Assembly: GCF_900104255.1 (NCBI RefSeq)
Contig: NZ_FNKZ01000004.1
Coordinates: 1-64,000 of the forward strand
Direction: 5' to 3'
Length of the DNA stretch: 64,000 nucleotides
Source of the DNA: Pseudoxanthomonas sp. CF385
GTDB taxonomy: Bacteria > Pseudomonadota > Gammaproteobacteria > Xanthomonadales > Xanthomonadaceae
The notes beneath the pieces are model-generated. The model had not been told where the DNA came from, ran no database searches, and saw nothing but the letters and a program-made list of their open reading frames with translations. Position 1 is the first letter of the stretch; every line of letters begins with the position of its first letter. A program made the position numbers and the translations under genes. This document shows positions 9,257 to 18,638 of this stretch, in pieces.

Positions 9257-11445
9257 TGCGGATCTCCATACCAGATGCCGCGCCCTTCGGTGCCGAAGTA
9301 GACGCGGCCATGCAGGCGGGGATCGCCTGTCACATGGCGGATGATGCCGCCGAATCGCAGTGCGTCATCGTCGATACGGCGCCACTGCCGTCCGCCATCG
9401 TCGGAACGGAACAGGCCACGCAGTCCGCGCACCTCGCCGAACACGAACAGCACCGGCGGGTCGCCCGCCTTCGCCGCCTTGCCCAACCCCACCGACATGA
9501 CGTTGTCCACGCCGGGCACGCGCTGCAGCTTGCCTGGCGAAAGATGCAGCAGGCCGCGCCACGAGGCCGCGATCCACGCTTCGCCGACCTTGTCCGGATG
9601 CGGCTTGATCTCGGCGCGATACCAGGTGCCGATCTCGCCGACCGGCGCGCGTACTTCCTCGAAGGCGACGCCGCCGTTGCCGCTGACATAGAGCTTCCCG
9701 CTGATCGCATCGAAGGCGTAGTAGACGCCTTCGTCGACCCGGTCGGCCTCCACCACGGCCGTCTTCGGCAGCCCCTTCACCTGCTGCCAGCGCCCGCCCA
9801 TATCGGCCGTGATCCAGTGGTGTTCGCCGTTGCGCGGATGCCAGATCGCGCGCTTGCCGTCGGCCGCGAGGGTGATCTGTCCCGCGCCCTCGCCGTCCGG
9901 CGGCTCGCTGGCGAACGCCGTCCAGGTCCGCCCACCATCGTTCGACCAGGCCCCGCGCACGGCGCCTTCGGGCCGGTTGTGGAAGTAGCCCGTGCGCACC
10001 GTCACCTGCGGCGCGCGGCCAGCGAAGGCCAGGCTTTCGGTGTTGGAGAAACGCACGCCTGCGAAGCGCTGCTGCGAAACATCGAGATCGTCGTGGACGA
10101 AGCCGTCCACATCGCCGAGGCCGCTCACCAGGTGCGCGCCCTGCGGCGGACTGGCGAGCGCGAGCGGCACCGTTTCCTCGAAGCCGGCCTGCTCGAAACG
10201 CCACGTCATCCCGGCGCCGGCATCGAACGCTTTCGCATTGGTCGAAGCCCAGACGCCATAGCCGGTGACGAACAGGAGGCGGTTGGGATCGAACGGATCG
10301 ATCTCGATGTCTGCCATCCAGTGCGGCTTGGCGTCCTGCGTCCAGGGCGCGGAGGCGTGGTCGAACGACGAGCGCGGGAACAGCGCGGTCCAGCTGCGCC
10401 CGCCATCGGTGCTGCGGTAGATGTCATCGTGCGGCTGGTAGCGACGGAACGTGCTGGCGATGAGGATGTCGGGGTTCGACGCATCCACGGCCACCGCGCC
10501 CCAGCCGAAGCCGGCATCGGCCTTCGAGCGGCGTACCGGGGTGATGTCGTCCCAACGATCGCCGGCGGGGTCGAAGCGCCACACCGCGCCGTCGGCCATG
10601 TTGTTGGGCCCGGGCTCGTCGCCGTAGCTCAGCAGCCAGCGGCCGCGCGCGTCGCGCACCATATGACTGGGACGCAGGCCGACCGGCTGCCCGGGTACCG
10701 CCTGCCAGCTGGCGCCGCCGTCGCGCGAACGATAGAGGCTGGTCTGGTTCGTCGACACGCCCGCGTAGATCGTCTTCGTCGGCGTGCCCGCCGCGCCGTC
10801 GACCGGGTCGAACACCACGAAGGCGATGCCGACCGGCCGCAATTCGCGCCAACCCATCGCCCAGGCCGAACGGTCCTTCGCGATGGCGGGAAAGCCCGCC
10901 ACTTCACGCCAGCTGGCGCCGGCATCGTCGCTGCGCCACAGGCCATTGGCGCGCGTGCCGAACAGCAGCACGCGGCCGTCGTGGGGATCGACGGCGAGGC
11001 GCTCGCCATTGCCGCGCCCCTGTTCGTTGCCGCCCAGTTTGAACGGCAGCGGCGTGCGCTTGAAGGTCGTACCCCGGTCGGTCGACCGCAGGAGGGCGCC
11101 GTCCTGCCCGCGCTCATGGAGATAGGTGCCGACGGCCAGGTAGAGGCGGTCGGGATCGGACGGATCCAGGGCGAGGCTTTCGACGCCGAAGCGCCCGCTG
11201 TCCTCATGGCCCATCCAGTCCATCAGCGGTTGCCAACGCTGTTCGCGGGGCTGCCAGCGGTAGGCGCCGCCGATGTCGGTACGGGCGTAGAGGAGCCCCT
11301 GCTCGTGCGGATGGAAGACCAGGCCGCTGACGAAGCCGCCACCGCCGATGGCGACGTTGCGCCAGCGGTAGCCGGTGACGTCGTCCTTCGCCGCCGCACC
11401 GGGCACCAGCAGGAAAGCGAAGAGCGCTAGGGTCAGGCGAAGCAT
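9253..11445 (-). CDS. GH74 endo-xyloglucanase
   Basis: A 730-residue secreted GH74 enzyme that cleaves the beta-1,4-glucan backbone of xyloglucan. The start at 11445 is supported by AGGAGA and a Sec signal (MLRLTLALFAFLLVPGAAA); in-frame codons further upstream run into the receptor gene's downstream hairpin and are rejected. Repeated sialidase-like propeller motifs of the form S-x-D-x-G-x-x-W recur (YRSRDGGASW, YRSTDGGRSW, WSNDGGRTW). The likely catalytic Asp residues lie in YARTDIGGAYRW near residue 50 and in the second-propeller segment around DAGFGWGAVAVD. It is the first enzyme gene after the TonB receptor and its stop overlaps the esterase start, so the four genes form one unit. No carbohydrate-binding module is present. 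Confidence 0.93.
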   Translation of the reverse strand: MLRLTLALFAFLLVPGAAAKDDVTGYRWRNVAIGGGGFVSGLVFHPHEQGLLYARTDIGGAYRWQPREQRWQPLMDWMGHEDSGRFGVESLALDPSDPDRLYLAVGTYLHERGQDGALLRSTDRGTTFKRTPLPFKLGGNEQGRGNGERLAVDPHDGRVLLFGTRANGLWRSDDAGASWREVAGFPAIAKDRSAWAMGWRELRPVGIAFVVFDPVDGAAGTPTKTIYAGVSTNQTSLYRSRDGGASWQAVPGQPVGLRPSHMVRDARGRWLLSYGDEPGPNNMADGAVWRFDPAGDRWDDITPVRRSKADAGFGWGAVAVDASNPDILIASTFRRYQPHDDIYRSTDGGRSWTALFPRSSFDHASAPWTQDAKPHWMADIEIDPFDPNRLLFVTGYGVWASTNAKAFDAGAGMTWRFEQAGFEETVPLALASPPQGAHLVSGLGDVDGFVHDDLDVSQQRFAGVRFSNTESLAFAGRAPQVTVRTGYFHNRPEGAVRGAWSNDGGRTWTAFASEPPDGEGAGQITLAADGKRAIWHPRNGEHHWITADMGGRWQQVKGLPKTAVVEADRVDEGVYYAFDAISGKLYVSGNGGVAFEEVRAPVGEIGTWYRAEIKPHPDKVGEAWIAASWRGLLHLSPGKLQRVPGVDNVMSVGLGKAAKAGDPPVLFVFGEVRGLRGLFRSDDGGRQWRRIDDDALRFGGIIRHVTGDPRLHGRVYFGTEGRGIWYGDPQ

Positions 11446-11531
11446 GGACACGGAATCTCCTGTCGGGGAACAACGGTGCGCCGGCAGGAAGCACACCTCG
11501 GGCGCCGCACCAGGCGTGCACCGGTCCATCG

Positions 11532-11561
11532 ATGGAACGGCCGGCGCACCGGCCGTTCCAT
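11532..11561 (-). repeat. Perfect 13-base hairpin between receptor and GH74 gene
   Basis: Arms ATGGAACGGCCGG and CCGGCCGTTCCAT flank a 4-base loop (CGCA), only 8 bases past the receptor stop codon. No T-run follows on either strand. The stem would protect the 3' end of the receptor message or cause partial attenuation, so that receptor is made in excess over the enzymes (inference). Confidence 0.7.
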
Positions 11562-11569
11562 GGGCTGCA

Positions 11570-14527
11570 TCAGAACGTGAAGCGGAGCGTCGCGGCGTAG
11601 CGGCGATCGTTGACGTACCAGGAGGTGATGCGCTTCCCGGCACCGTTCTGGTCCATCAGCGTGCGCTGCTCGGCATTGTTGAGGTTGTTCATCTCGAGGC
11701 CGAACTGCACGTTGTCGGAGATGCGATAGAAGATCGATCCGTCGAGCTGGCCGAAGCTGTCGCTGTACACCGGCAGTTTCCACGGGATGCCGCCGTCGCC
11801 GCCGTTGTAGCCGTTGGGCCCGATCGACAGCAGGTATTCGCTGCGCCAGTTGTAGGCCAAGCGGACCTGCCAGGGACCCTTCTCGTAGAACGCCGCGACG
11901 TTGTACGAGTTCTTCGAGAGGCCATCGGCCGGCAGGTCGTCGAACAGCGACCCGTCGGTGTCGACGGGCACCGCGTTGGACGCGGCCGGAATCCTCGTGG
12001 AGCTGTCGATGTAGGTGTAGTTGGCGGACATGCCGAGGCCGTCGAACGGCGCGGGCAGGAAATCGAAGAACTGGTTCCAGCCGATTTCCGCGCCCTGGAT
12101 CTTCGCCTTGCCGACGTTGACCAGGCGTGACACGCGATAGTCGTAGTCGTTGCCGTCGACGCCCGGATAGGCGAGCAGCTCGGTCTGCTGGCGGAAGTAG
12201 TCCTTGATGTCCTTGTAGAAGAAGTTCACCCAGGCCATGCCGCCGCTTTCCGGCGCGAAGTACCACTCCAGCGACAGGTCGAACTGGTTGGCCTTCATCG
12301 GCGTCAGGTACGGGTTGTCGGTGGAACTGCCGGTGAGCTCCAGATCCTCGGGGCCGAGTTCGTCGCCCGGCTGCGGATTGACGCCGTCGCGTACGGCCAC
12401 GCTGAGCACCTGATAGGCCTGCATGTCGCTGAAGGCCGGGCGCGCGATGGCCTTGGACGCGGCGAAGCGGACGATCCAGTTATCCGCCGGCTCCCACTTC
12501 AGGTTGGCGCTGGGCAGCACGTCGGTGTACGAGTTCTCCGCGGAGATCGGCTCCGACTGGCCCGTGCCCAGATACGGCGCGAAGGCATTGTTCGGATAGA
12601 CCAGGTAACCGCTGGCGCTGTTCTCGGTGCGCACGACGCGGACGCCGACGTTGCCGTCGATGCGCGCATCGTCCATCGCGAAGTTCAGCATCGCGTAGGC
12701 GGCGTAGGTGCGCTCGTTCTGCACGTTGCCCCACTGCGGATCGGCGAGGTTGCGCGGCGTGATCTGCCCGTAGGGCGCGCCCGGCAGATAGTACGGAATG
12801 GCCGCGCCGTGGATGTCGAGGTAGCTGTTCGGGAAATTGAGCGCCGTCGCCAGCACGGGCGAGTAGAACGAGCCGGGCGTCGAAGCGCCGCCACGGTAGA
12901 AGTTGTCGAAGGTGATCAGGTTGGTCAGGCTGGAATTGACCGTGCCGTTGAGGTCCAGGCCCGGCAGCGGCACGCCGCCCGGCAGCGCCCACCATTGCAT
13001 CCACGGCTGGAAGACCGGCTGCCAGTCGTAGCCGGTATCGATGCTGTGCGCATCGCGGTCGGTGACGCGCACGCCGAACTTCACCGAATCGAAGAAATTG
13101 CTGTCGAAGCTGTGCTTCAGGTCCGCGCGCCAGGCGACTTCATCGGCCGTGTTGTCGTCCTGGTGGTCCATCGTGAACCCCCAATAGTAGTTCGCGGGGT
13201 TGGCGGTGAACTGGTTGTCGACGCCGATGCGCGGAACGCCATGGCCCAGGTCGATGTCGATGTAGGGCACGTTGAGGCCCAGCGATACCGTGGAATCCAG
13301 CGCTTCGGTATTCGCCTTGATGTACTGCAGGTCGGTCGAGAACTCGGTGCGGTCGCTGAACAGCCATTTCAGGCCGAACGAGTAATCGGTGGTGTCGGAC
13401 TTGCGGTGCGAGGCGCGGATGTCCGTCCCCATCGGGATGTCGCCGTTCGAGCGCAGGCGGCCCGAGACGAAGACGTTGCCGTCGAGTTCGTAGGGCTGGC
13501 TGGCATCGACGCGCACCTGCAGCGGATCATTGGAGACGAAGATCGCGTCTTCGTACCAGAGTTCGTCGTAGCGGCTCTGGAAGGCGGTGGCGAACAGCTC
13601 CAGGCGGTCGCTCGGCCGCCATTGCAGGGCGACGTAGGCGCCCTGGCGCTCGCGTTCGTACTCCAGCGTGCGCCAGTCGGCGCCGCGGGGCAGCCACAGG
13701 TTCTCGTTGGTGCCGTCGTTGTTGAGGTCGGAGTTGGCGGTATTGAAGAACGGCCGCACGAACATGCCATCGGTGCGGGTGGCCAGTTCGGAGTGGGCGA
13801 GGTTGACCAGGATGCCGAACTCCCCTGCTTCGGTGTCCCAGCGGTTGCTGAAGAGCACCGAACCCGAGGGCTTCAGCTGGTCGGCGAAATCGCCCTGGTT
13901 GGCGCTGAACGACATGCCGAACCGGCTGCCCTCGATGTCGAACGGCATGAAGGTGCGCAGGTCGACGGTGCCGCCGAGGCCGCCTTCGATCATGTCGGCC
14001 TTCTGGTTCTTGTACACGTCCACGCCGGCCATCAGCTCGGCGGGCACGTCCTGGAAGCTGAGGCTGCGGCCACCGGACGCGGAGAAGCTGTCGCGGCCGT
14101 TCAATTCGGAGCGCACCTGGGTCAGGCCGCGCACCTGCACGCCACCGCCTTCGGCAGAGAAATGCTCCGGATCGCCGACCGTCAGGAAGCGGTCGATGGT
14201 CACGCCGGGAATACGCGACAGCGTTTCCGTGACGCTGCGGTCCGGCAACGCGCCGATGTCGAGCGCGGTGACCGAGTCGACGAACGTGTCGGCGTCGCGC
14301 TTGATGTCCTGCGCCCTGTAGACGGAGCCGCGGATACCGGTGACGACGACCGCATCGAGTTCGGTGGTCTTCTCGCCGTCCTTCGCTTCCGGCGCGGCTT
14401 CCTGCGCGAACGCGGGCGCGGACAGCAACAGGGCGATGCCGAGGGCGAGGACGGTGGGTTGCAGGGGGCGGCCGGCGGAACGGCCCGCACGGGGCCCAGC
14501 CGCGGTGCGGCGCTGACGCGTTGACAT
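11570..14527 (-). CDS. TonB-dependent outer membrane receptor for xyloglucan oligosaccharides
   Basis: A 985-residue TonB-dependent transporter of the carbohydrate type common in Xanthomonads. The signal peptide ends at APAFAQ; a TonB box-like ELDAVVVTGIRGSV follows, then the plug (DIGALPDRSVTETLSRIPGVTIDRF), and the chain ends RYAATLRFTF with the terminal Phe of outer-membrane barrels. The start at 14527 is preceded by GGGAGGG. It is transcribed first in the GH74-CE20-GH35-GH31-GH95-xylB series, so its natural cargo is probably xyloglucan oligosaccharides, although the ligand cannot be read from sequence. A promoter with -35 TTGGTA and -10 TATGCT lies about 220 bases upstream, leaving an unusually long leader of about 210 bases. 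Confidence 0.92.
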   Translation of the reverse strand: MSTRQRRTAAGPRAGRSAGRPLQPTVLALGIALLLSAPAFAQEAAPEAKDGEKTTELDAVVVTGIRGSVYRAQDIKRDADTFVDSVTALDIGALPDRSVTETLSRIPGVTIDRFLTVGDPEHFSAEGGGVQVRGLTQVRSELNGRDSFSASGGRSLSFQDVPAELMAGVDVYKNQKADMIEGGLGGTVDLRTFMPFDIEGSRFGMSFSANQGDFADQLKPSGSVLFSNRWDTEAGEFGILVNLAHSELATRTDGMFVRPFFNTANSDLNNDGTNENLWLPRGADWRTLEYERERQGAYVALQWRPSDRLELFATAFQSRYDELWYEDAIFVSNDPLQVRVDASQPYELDGNVFVSGRLRSNGDIPMGTDIRASHRKSDTTDYSFGLKWLFSDRTEFSTDLQYIKANTEALDSTVSLGLNVPYIDIDLGHGVPRIGVDNQFTANPANYYWGFTMDHQDDNTADEVAWRADLKHSFDSNFFDSVKFGVRVTDRDAHSIDTGYDWQPVFQPWMQWWALPGGVPLPGLDLNGTVNSSLTNLITFDNFYRGGASTPGSFYSPVLATALNFPNSYLDIHGAAIPYYLPGAPYGQITPRNLADPQWGNVQNERTYAAYAMLNFAMDDARIDGNVGVRVVRTENSASGYLVYPNNAFAPYLGTGQSEPISAENSYTDVLPSANLKWEPADNWIVRFAASKAIARPAFSDMQAYQVLSVAVRDGVNPQPGDELGPEDLELTGSSTDNPYLTPMKANQFDLSLEWYFAPESGGMAWVNFFYKDIKDYFRQQTELLAYPGVDGNDYDYRVSRLVNVGKAKIQGAEIGWNQFFDFLPAPFDGLGMSANYTYIDSSTRIPAASNAVPVDTDGSLFDDLPADGLSKNSYNVAAFYEKGPWQVRLAYNWRSEYLLSIGPNGYNGGDGGIPWKLPVYSDSFGQLDGSIFYRISDNVQFGLEMNNLNNAEQRTLMDQNGAGKRITSWYVNDRRYAATLRFTF

Positions 14528-14747
14528 GGATGTTCCCTCCCAGGACACATGACAAACGATTGAGTTGTGGTCCCGCCGGGGCGTCTTCGCGCCCTGTGGC
14601 CGGATGAAGCGGTGACGCCGGCAGCGCCCGGCTGCGGTGTCGTTACATCGGTCTTTCCCGTGGGACGCCGCGGCATCCGGGGCCTTGCGGCCGGTGCCTG
14701 GCGATCACCTGGCGGCCGTGGGACCGCCTTCCTGTGACTGCGGCGGG

Positions 14748-14792
14748 AGCATAGGCGGCGCTGACATGCCGTACCAATGAAATATTGATCAC
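14748..14792 (-). promoter_or_regulatory. Receptor promoter with shared 20-base motif
   Basis: On the minus strand, GTGATCAATATTTCATTGGT (14792-14773) overlaps a -35 TTGGTA (14777-14772); 18 bases later is TATGCT (14753-14748). The same motif, 15 of 20 bases identical, lies at 15870-15889 facing the galactose operon. Binding by the LysR protein encoded in between is inferred. The remaining region 14528-14747 holds no gene and would be a long 5' leader. Confidence 0.6.
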
Positions 14793-14824
14793 CAGCTATA
14801 TCCAACCCGAATAGGTCTTCGGGC

Positions 14825-15826
14825 TCAGTCGGCCCCGTCGCCGCGACCGGGCGGCACCGTGCCTGTCGGGGAGGGCTCCAGGTCGGCATACAGGCGACGG
14901 GCTGTGGCGCGCAATGCGTCCAGCACCCGCTCGGCGCCCGGCGACAGCAACTGGTCGCGGCGACGGACGATGCCGAAGAACTCCATGCGCACGCCCAGTT
15001 CGATCGGCAGCACGCACATCTGCCCCGTCTGCAGGTACGGGCCCACCGATTCGGCCGGCAGCGCGGTCAGCAGGTCGCTGTGCCGCAGCAGGTGGATGAT
15101 CACCGGCAGCGATGCGGTTTCCACGATGTTCTGCGGCGGCGGCTGGCCGTGCTCGAGGAACACCGCGTCCAGGCGCGAACGCAGCACGCTGGCGGCCGGC
15201 GGCATGATCCAGCCGTAGTCGGCGAGATCGGCATGGGTGATGCGCGGACGCCGGGTGAGCGGGTGCCCCGCACGCACGATGACCGCGTGCGGTTCGTCGG
15301 CCAGCGGCTCGAAATCCAGCTCGCCGGCGCCTTCCGGGCCCATGATGCGGCCGACCACGATATCCAGCTGGCCGTCCAGCAGCTTGGCCACCAGCGGCCG
15401 GCTGTAGTCCATCTCGACCTTGATCAGGATGTCGGGGAAATCGCGCTTCACCGCGGCGATCGCCTGCGGCACCAGGGTGGTACCGGGATTGACCACGGTG
15501 CCGATCGCCGCCTGGCCCATCCGCCCGCTGCGCAGCGCGGCGATCTCGTCATGGGCGCGGCCGATCTCCGACAGCGCGGAGCGGGCGCGGCGGATCAGCA
15601 CCTGTCCGTACCAGGTCGGCTCCACGCCGCGCGCGTGGCGCTCGAACAAGGGCACGCCCAACAGGCTTTCCATCTCCGCCAGCAGCTTGGATGCCGCCGG
15701 CTGGGTCATGTTGGCGGCCTCGGCCGCGCGCAGGACCGAGCGCTGTTCGTAGAGGTGCAGCAACAGGGACAAATGGCGGGTCTTCAGGCGCGTGGCGCCG
15801 AACCAGCCGGTGGTGGGGTGGACCAT
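14825..15826 (-). CDS. LysR-family regulator, GbpR-like
   Basis: A 333-residue LysR-type regulator. The N-terminal winged helix-turn-helix spans roughly residues 15-75 (LHLYEQRSVLRAAEAANMTQ, then PAASKLLAEMESLLGVPLFER), and the effector-binding domain follows (IGTVVNPGTTLVPQAIAAVK). It resembles the galactose-binding-protein regulator (GbpR) group. The ATG at 15826 is preceded by GGAGG and preferred to the GTG at 15844. The gene lies between the receptor it faces away from downstream and the divergent galactose-oxidation operon, so it probably senses galactose or an intermediate and controls both sides; that link is inference backed by the shared motif at both promoters. Its C-terminal tail is Pro/Gly-rich and poorly conserved. 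Confidence 0.88.
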   Translation of the reverse strand: MVHPTTGWFGATRLKTRHLSLLLHLYEQRSVLRAAEAANMTQPAASKLLAEMESLLGVPLFERHARGVEPTWYGQVLIRRARSALSEIGRAHDEIAALRSGRMGQAAIGTVVNPGTTLVPQAIAAVKRDFPDILIKVEMDYSRPLVAKLLDGQLDIVVGRIMGPEGAGELDFEPLADEPHAVIVRAGHPLTRRPRITHADLADYGWIMPPAASVLRSRLDAVFLEHGQPPPQNIVETASLPVIIHLLRHSDLLTALPAESVGPYLQTGQMCVLPIELGVRMEFFGIVRRRDQLLSPGAERVLDALRATARRLYADLEPSPTGTVPPGRGDGAD

Positions 15827-15869
15827 GGTCGCCTCCGGGAACACGAGCTATTCGTGTGCGGAATAGCCT

Positions 15870-15889
15870 ATGACAAAAATTTCATTTGT
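15870..15889 (+). promoter_or_regulatory. Shared motif upstream of the galactose operon
   Basis: ATGACAAAAATTTCATTTGT matches the receptor-promoter motif at 15 of 20 positions and points toward the galactose genes. Within it GACAAA and TTTGTC form 6-base arms around a 7-base spacer, typical of a LysR-type dyad. A -10 is less clear (GAGGCT at 15909 or TATGCC at 15914). Bases 15890-16116 hold no gene. Confidence 0.55.
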
Positions 15890-16116
15890 CGTACATAGAT
15901 GCCCACGCGAGGCTATGCCACGCTTCGAACGCGGGTCGGCGGCCATGCCTGACCGTCCGCGAGGGGAGGTCCCGGCGACGGCCGGCACAGGTCCGCCGCG
16001 GGGGTTCCCGCATCCGATCACCGCCGGGAGGAGGGCCCCATGGCGACATCGCAGTCCGACGGCACGTCGCGTGCCGCCGCCATCGTCGCGTCCACGCCAC
16101 GTGGAGCCGTGCGTCC

Positions 16117-16857
16117 ATGAGCGGACGCCTGGCAGGCAAGATCGCACTGGTCACCGGCGCCGCCAGCGGCATCGGTGCGGCCACGGCGCAGCTGTTCGCA
16201 CGCGAGGGCGCCACGGTCGTGGGCCTGGACAGGCAGACCGCCCCTGCCGCCGATGACGGCGTGCAGCACCACATCGCCGACATCACCGACGCCGCTGCGG
16301 TCGATGCCGCCGTGCAGGCGGTGCTCGCCGCGCACGGACGCATCGACGTGCTGGTCAACAACGCCGGCGCGGATGTGTTCTCGGATCCGCTCACGCTGTC
16401 CGACGAGGACTGGGAGCGCTGCCTGGCCCTCAACCTCAAGGGCGCATGGCATGTGTGCCGCGCGGTGCTGCCGTCGATGCAGACGCAGGGCGCCGGCAGC
16501 ATCGTCAACATCGCCTCGGTGCACGGGCACAAGATCATCGCGGGCTGCTTCCCGTATCCGGTCGCCAAGCACGGGCTGGTGGGACTGACGCGCGCGCTCG
16601 GCATCGAGTACGCCGCGCGCGGCATCCGGGTGAATTCGATCTCGCCGGGCCTGATCCTGGTGCCGCGCATCGAAGCCTGGTTCGCACGCGAACACGGTGC
16701 GCGCGAGCGCCAGGCCGAGCTGTTGCCGCCCAAGCGCATCGGCACGCCGGAGGAAGTCGCCTACACCGCGCTGTTCCTCGCCAGCGACGAAGCGCGCTTC
16801 ATCAACGCCACCGACATCACCATCGATGGCGGCCGTTCGCAGGTCTACCACGACTGA
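16117..16857 (+). CDS. SDR sugar 1-dehydrogenase, probably D-galactose dehydrogenase
   Basis: A 246-residue classical short-chain dehydrogenase. The nucleotide site is [12 protein letters not shown] near residue 13, NNAG lies near residue 83, the catalytic Ser is in NIASVHG and the Tyr/Lys pair in YPVAKHG. The next four genes are the lactonase, galactonate dehydratase, KDGal kinase and KDPGal aldolase, so this enzyme fills the missing first step, oxidation of galactose to galactonolactone. The start at 16117 is chosen because the Rossmann strand follows directly and GGAG precedes it; upstream in-frame codons have no domain. L-fucose or L-arabinose dehydrogenase activity is possible because related SDRs accept these sugars, and fucose is also released by the GH95 enzyme. 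Confidence 0.82.
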   Translation: MSGRLAGKIALVTGAASGIGAATAQLFAREGATVVGLDRQTAPAADDGVQHHIADITDAAAVDAAVQAVLAAHGRIDVLVNNAGADVFSDPLTLSDEDWERCLALNLKGAWHVCRAVLPSMQTQGAGSIVNIASVHGHKIIAGCFPYPVAKHGLVGLTRALGIEYAARGIRVNSISPGLILVPRIEAWFAREHGARERQAELLPPKRIGTPEEVAYTALFLASDEARFINATDITIDGGRSQVYHD

Positions 16858-16862
16858 CCCGC

Positions 16863-17486
16863 ATGGACGCGCCCACCCTTCCCTTCGCCCTGCCGCTGAT
16901 CGCGATCCTGCGCGGCATCACGCCGGACGACGTGCCCGCGCACGTCGGCGCGCTGGTGGAGGAAGGCTACGACGCGATCGAGATCCCGACGAACTCGCCG
17001 GAGTGGACGCGCAGCGTGCGCGTCGCTGCCGATGCGTTCGGCGGCCACGCGCTGATCGGCGCCGGTACCGTGCTGACGACCGCGGATGTCGATGCGCTGG
17101 TGGCCGCGGGTGGCCGCCTGGCGGTCACGCCGAACACACGCCCGCCGGTGATCCGGCATGCGGTCGAGCGCGGCCTGCAGGTCGCCGCCGGCGTCGCCAC
17201 CGCGAGCGAAGCCTTCGATGCGCTCGACGCCGGTGCGCAGATGCTCAAGCTGTTCCCCGCTTCCGTCTACGGACCGGCCATGGTGCGTGCCCTGCGCAGC
17301 GTGCTGCCGCCGGTTCCCCTATTCGCCGTCGGTGGCGTCACGCCCGACACCCTCTCCGGCTACCTCTCAGCCGGCTGTCAGGGCGCCGGCATCGGCGGCG
17401 AACTTTACAAGCCCGGCCAGCCGGTCGAGCGCACGCGCGAGCACGCGCGACGCTTCCGCCAGGCCTACCTGGACCACGCCGCATGA
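16863..17486 (+). CDS. dgoA: 2-dehydro-3-deoxy-6-phosphogalactonate aldolase
   Basis: A 207-residue class I aldolase of the KDPG/KDPGal family that splits 2-keto-3-deoxy-6-phosphogalactonate into pyruvate and glyceraldehyde 3-phosphate in the cytoplasm. The proton-transfer Glu is in [14 protein letters not shown] and the Schiff-base Lys in [12 protein letters not shown]. The C-terminal phosphate loop is visible in [14 protein letters not shown]. The gene starts 6 bases after the dehydrogenase stop and its stop overlaps the dgoD start (ATGA). The size matches E. coli DgoA. Assignment to galactose rather than glucose metabolism rests on the neighbouring dgoD and dgoK. Confidence 0.92.
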   Translation: MDAPTLPFALPLIAILRGITPDDVPAHVGALVEEGYDAIEIPTNSPEWTRSVRVAADAFGGHALIGAGTVLTTADVDALVAAGGRLAVTPNTRPPVIRHAVERGLQVAAGVATASEAFDALDAGAQMLKLFPASVYGPAMVRALRSVLPPVPLFAVGGVTPDTLSGYLSAGCQGAGIGGELYKPGQPVERTREHARRFRQAYLDHAA

Positions 17487-18634
17487 AGATCGTCCGCGTC
17501 AGCACCTTCCACGCCGCACCGCGCTGGCTCTTCCTCAAGGTGGAGACCGACGAGGGCGTCACCGGCTGGGGCGAGCCCGTCATCGAAGGGCGGGCGAGCA
17601 CGGTGGAAGCCGCGGTGCACGAACTGGCCGACTACCTCATCGGCCAGGATCCGGCGCGCATCAACGACCTGTGGCAGGTGCTCTACCGCGGCGGGTTCTA
17701 CCGCGGCGGCGCGATCCTGATGAGCGCCATCGCCGGCATCGACCAGGCCTTGTGGGACATCAAGGGCAAGGCGCTGGGCGTGCCGGTGTACCAGCTGCTC
17801 GGTGGCCGCGTGCGCGACCGCATGAAGACCTACCGCTGGGTGGGCGGCGACCGGCCGGCGGACATCGTCGCGCAAATGCAGCGTTACCAGGCGCAGGGCT
17901 TCGATACGTTCAAGTTCAACGGCACCGAGGAGCTGAAGCTGATCGACAGCCCGCGCGCGATCGACGCGGCGGTGGCGAAGGTCGCGGCGATACGCGAGGC
18001 GATGGGCGACCGCGTGGATTTCGGCATCGACTTCCACGGCCGCGTCAGCGCGCCGATGGCGCGCGTGCTGCTGCGCGAACTGGCGCCGTTCAAGCCGCTG
18101 TTCGTCGAAGAGCCGGTGCTGCCGGAACAGTGGGAGTACTACCGCCCGCTGTCCGATGCGACCTCGATCCCGCTCGCCGCGGGCGAGCGCATGTACTCGC
18201 GCGCGGAGTTCAAGCCGGTGCTCGCGGCCGGCGGGCTGGCCATCCTGCAACCCGACCTGTCGCACGCCGGCGGCATCACCGAGTGCGTGAAGATCGCCGC
18301 GATGGCCGAAGCGCACGACGTCGCGCTGGCGCCGCATTGCCCGCTGGGCCCGATCGCACTGGCCGCCTGCCTGCAGGTGGACTTCGTCGCGCACAATGCG
18401 ATGCTCCAGGAACAGAGCATCGGCATCCACTACAACACGGGCGCAGACCTGCTGGACTACGTGCTCAACCAGGAGGATTTCCGCTGCGACGACACCGGCA
18501 GCATCGCCGCGCTGCCGAAGCCCGGATTGGGCGTGGAGATCGACGAGGACCGCCTGGTCGAAGCGCACCGGCATCCGCCGCGCTGGCGCAACCCGTTGTG
18601 GCGGCATGCCGATGGCAGCGTGGCCGAGTGGTGA
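17483..18634 (+). CDS. dgoD: D-galactonate dehydratase
   Basis: A 383-residue enolase-superfamily dehydratase, almost the same length as E. coli DgoD, converting D-galactonate to 2-keto-3-deoxygalactonate. Metal and acid/base residues are in place: Asp and His in [10 protein letters not shown], Glu in [12 protein letters not shown], Glu in AAGERMYSR, Asp in [13 protein letters not shown] and His in [12 protein letters not shown]. The N-terminal capping domain starts [20 protein letters not shown]. It overlaps dgoA by 4 bases, and the lactonase gene starts 4 bases after it, so translation is probably coupled along the operon. Confidence 0.94.
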   Translation: MKIVRVSTFHAAPRWLFLKVETDEGVTGWGEPVIEGRASTVEAAVHELADYLIGQDPARINDLWQVLYRGGFYRGGAILMSAIAGIDQALWDIKGKALGVPVYQLLGGRVRDRMKTYRWVGGDRPADIVAQMQRYQAQGFDTFKFNGTEELKLIDSPRAIDAAVAKVAAIREAMGDRVDFGIDFHGRVSAPMARVLLRELAPFKPLFVEEPVLPEQWEYYRPLSDATSIPLAAGERMYSRAEFKPVLAAGGLAILQPDLSHAGGITECVKIAAMAEAHDVALAPHCPLGPIALAACLQVDFVAHNAMLQEQSIGIHYNTGADLLDYVLNQEDFRCDDTGSIAALPKPGLGVEIDEDRLVEAHRHPPRWRNPLWRHADGSVAEW

Positions 18635-18638
18635 TGCC

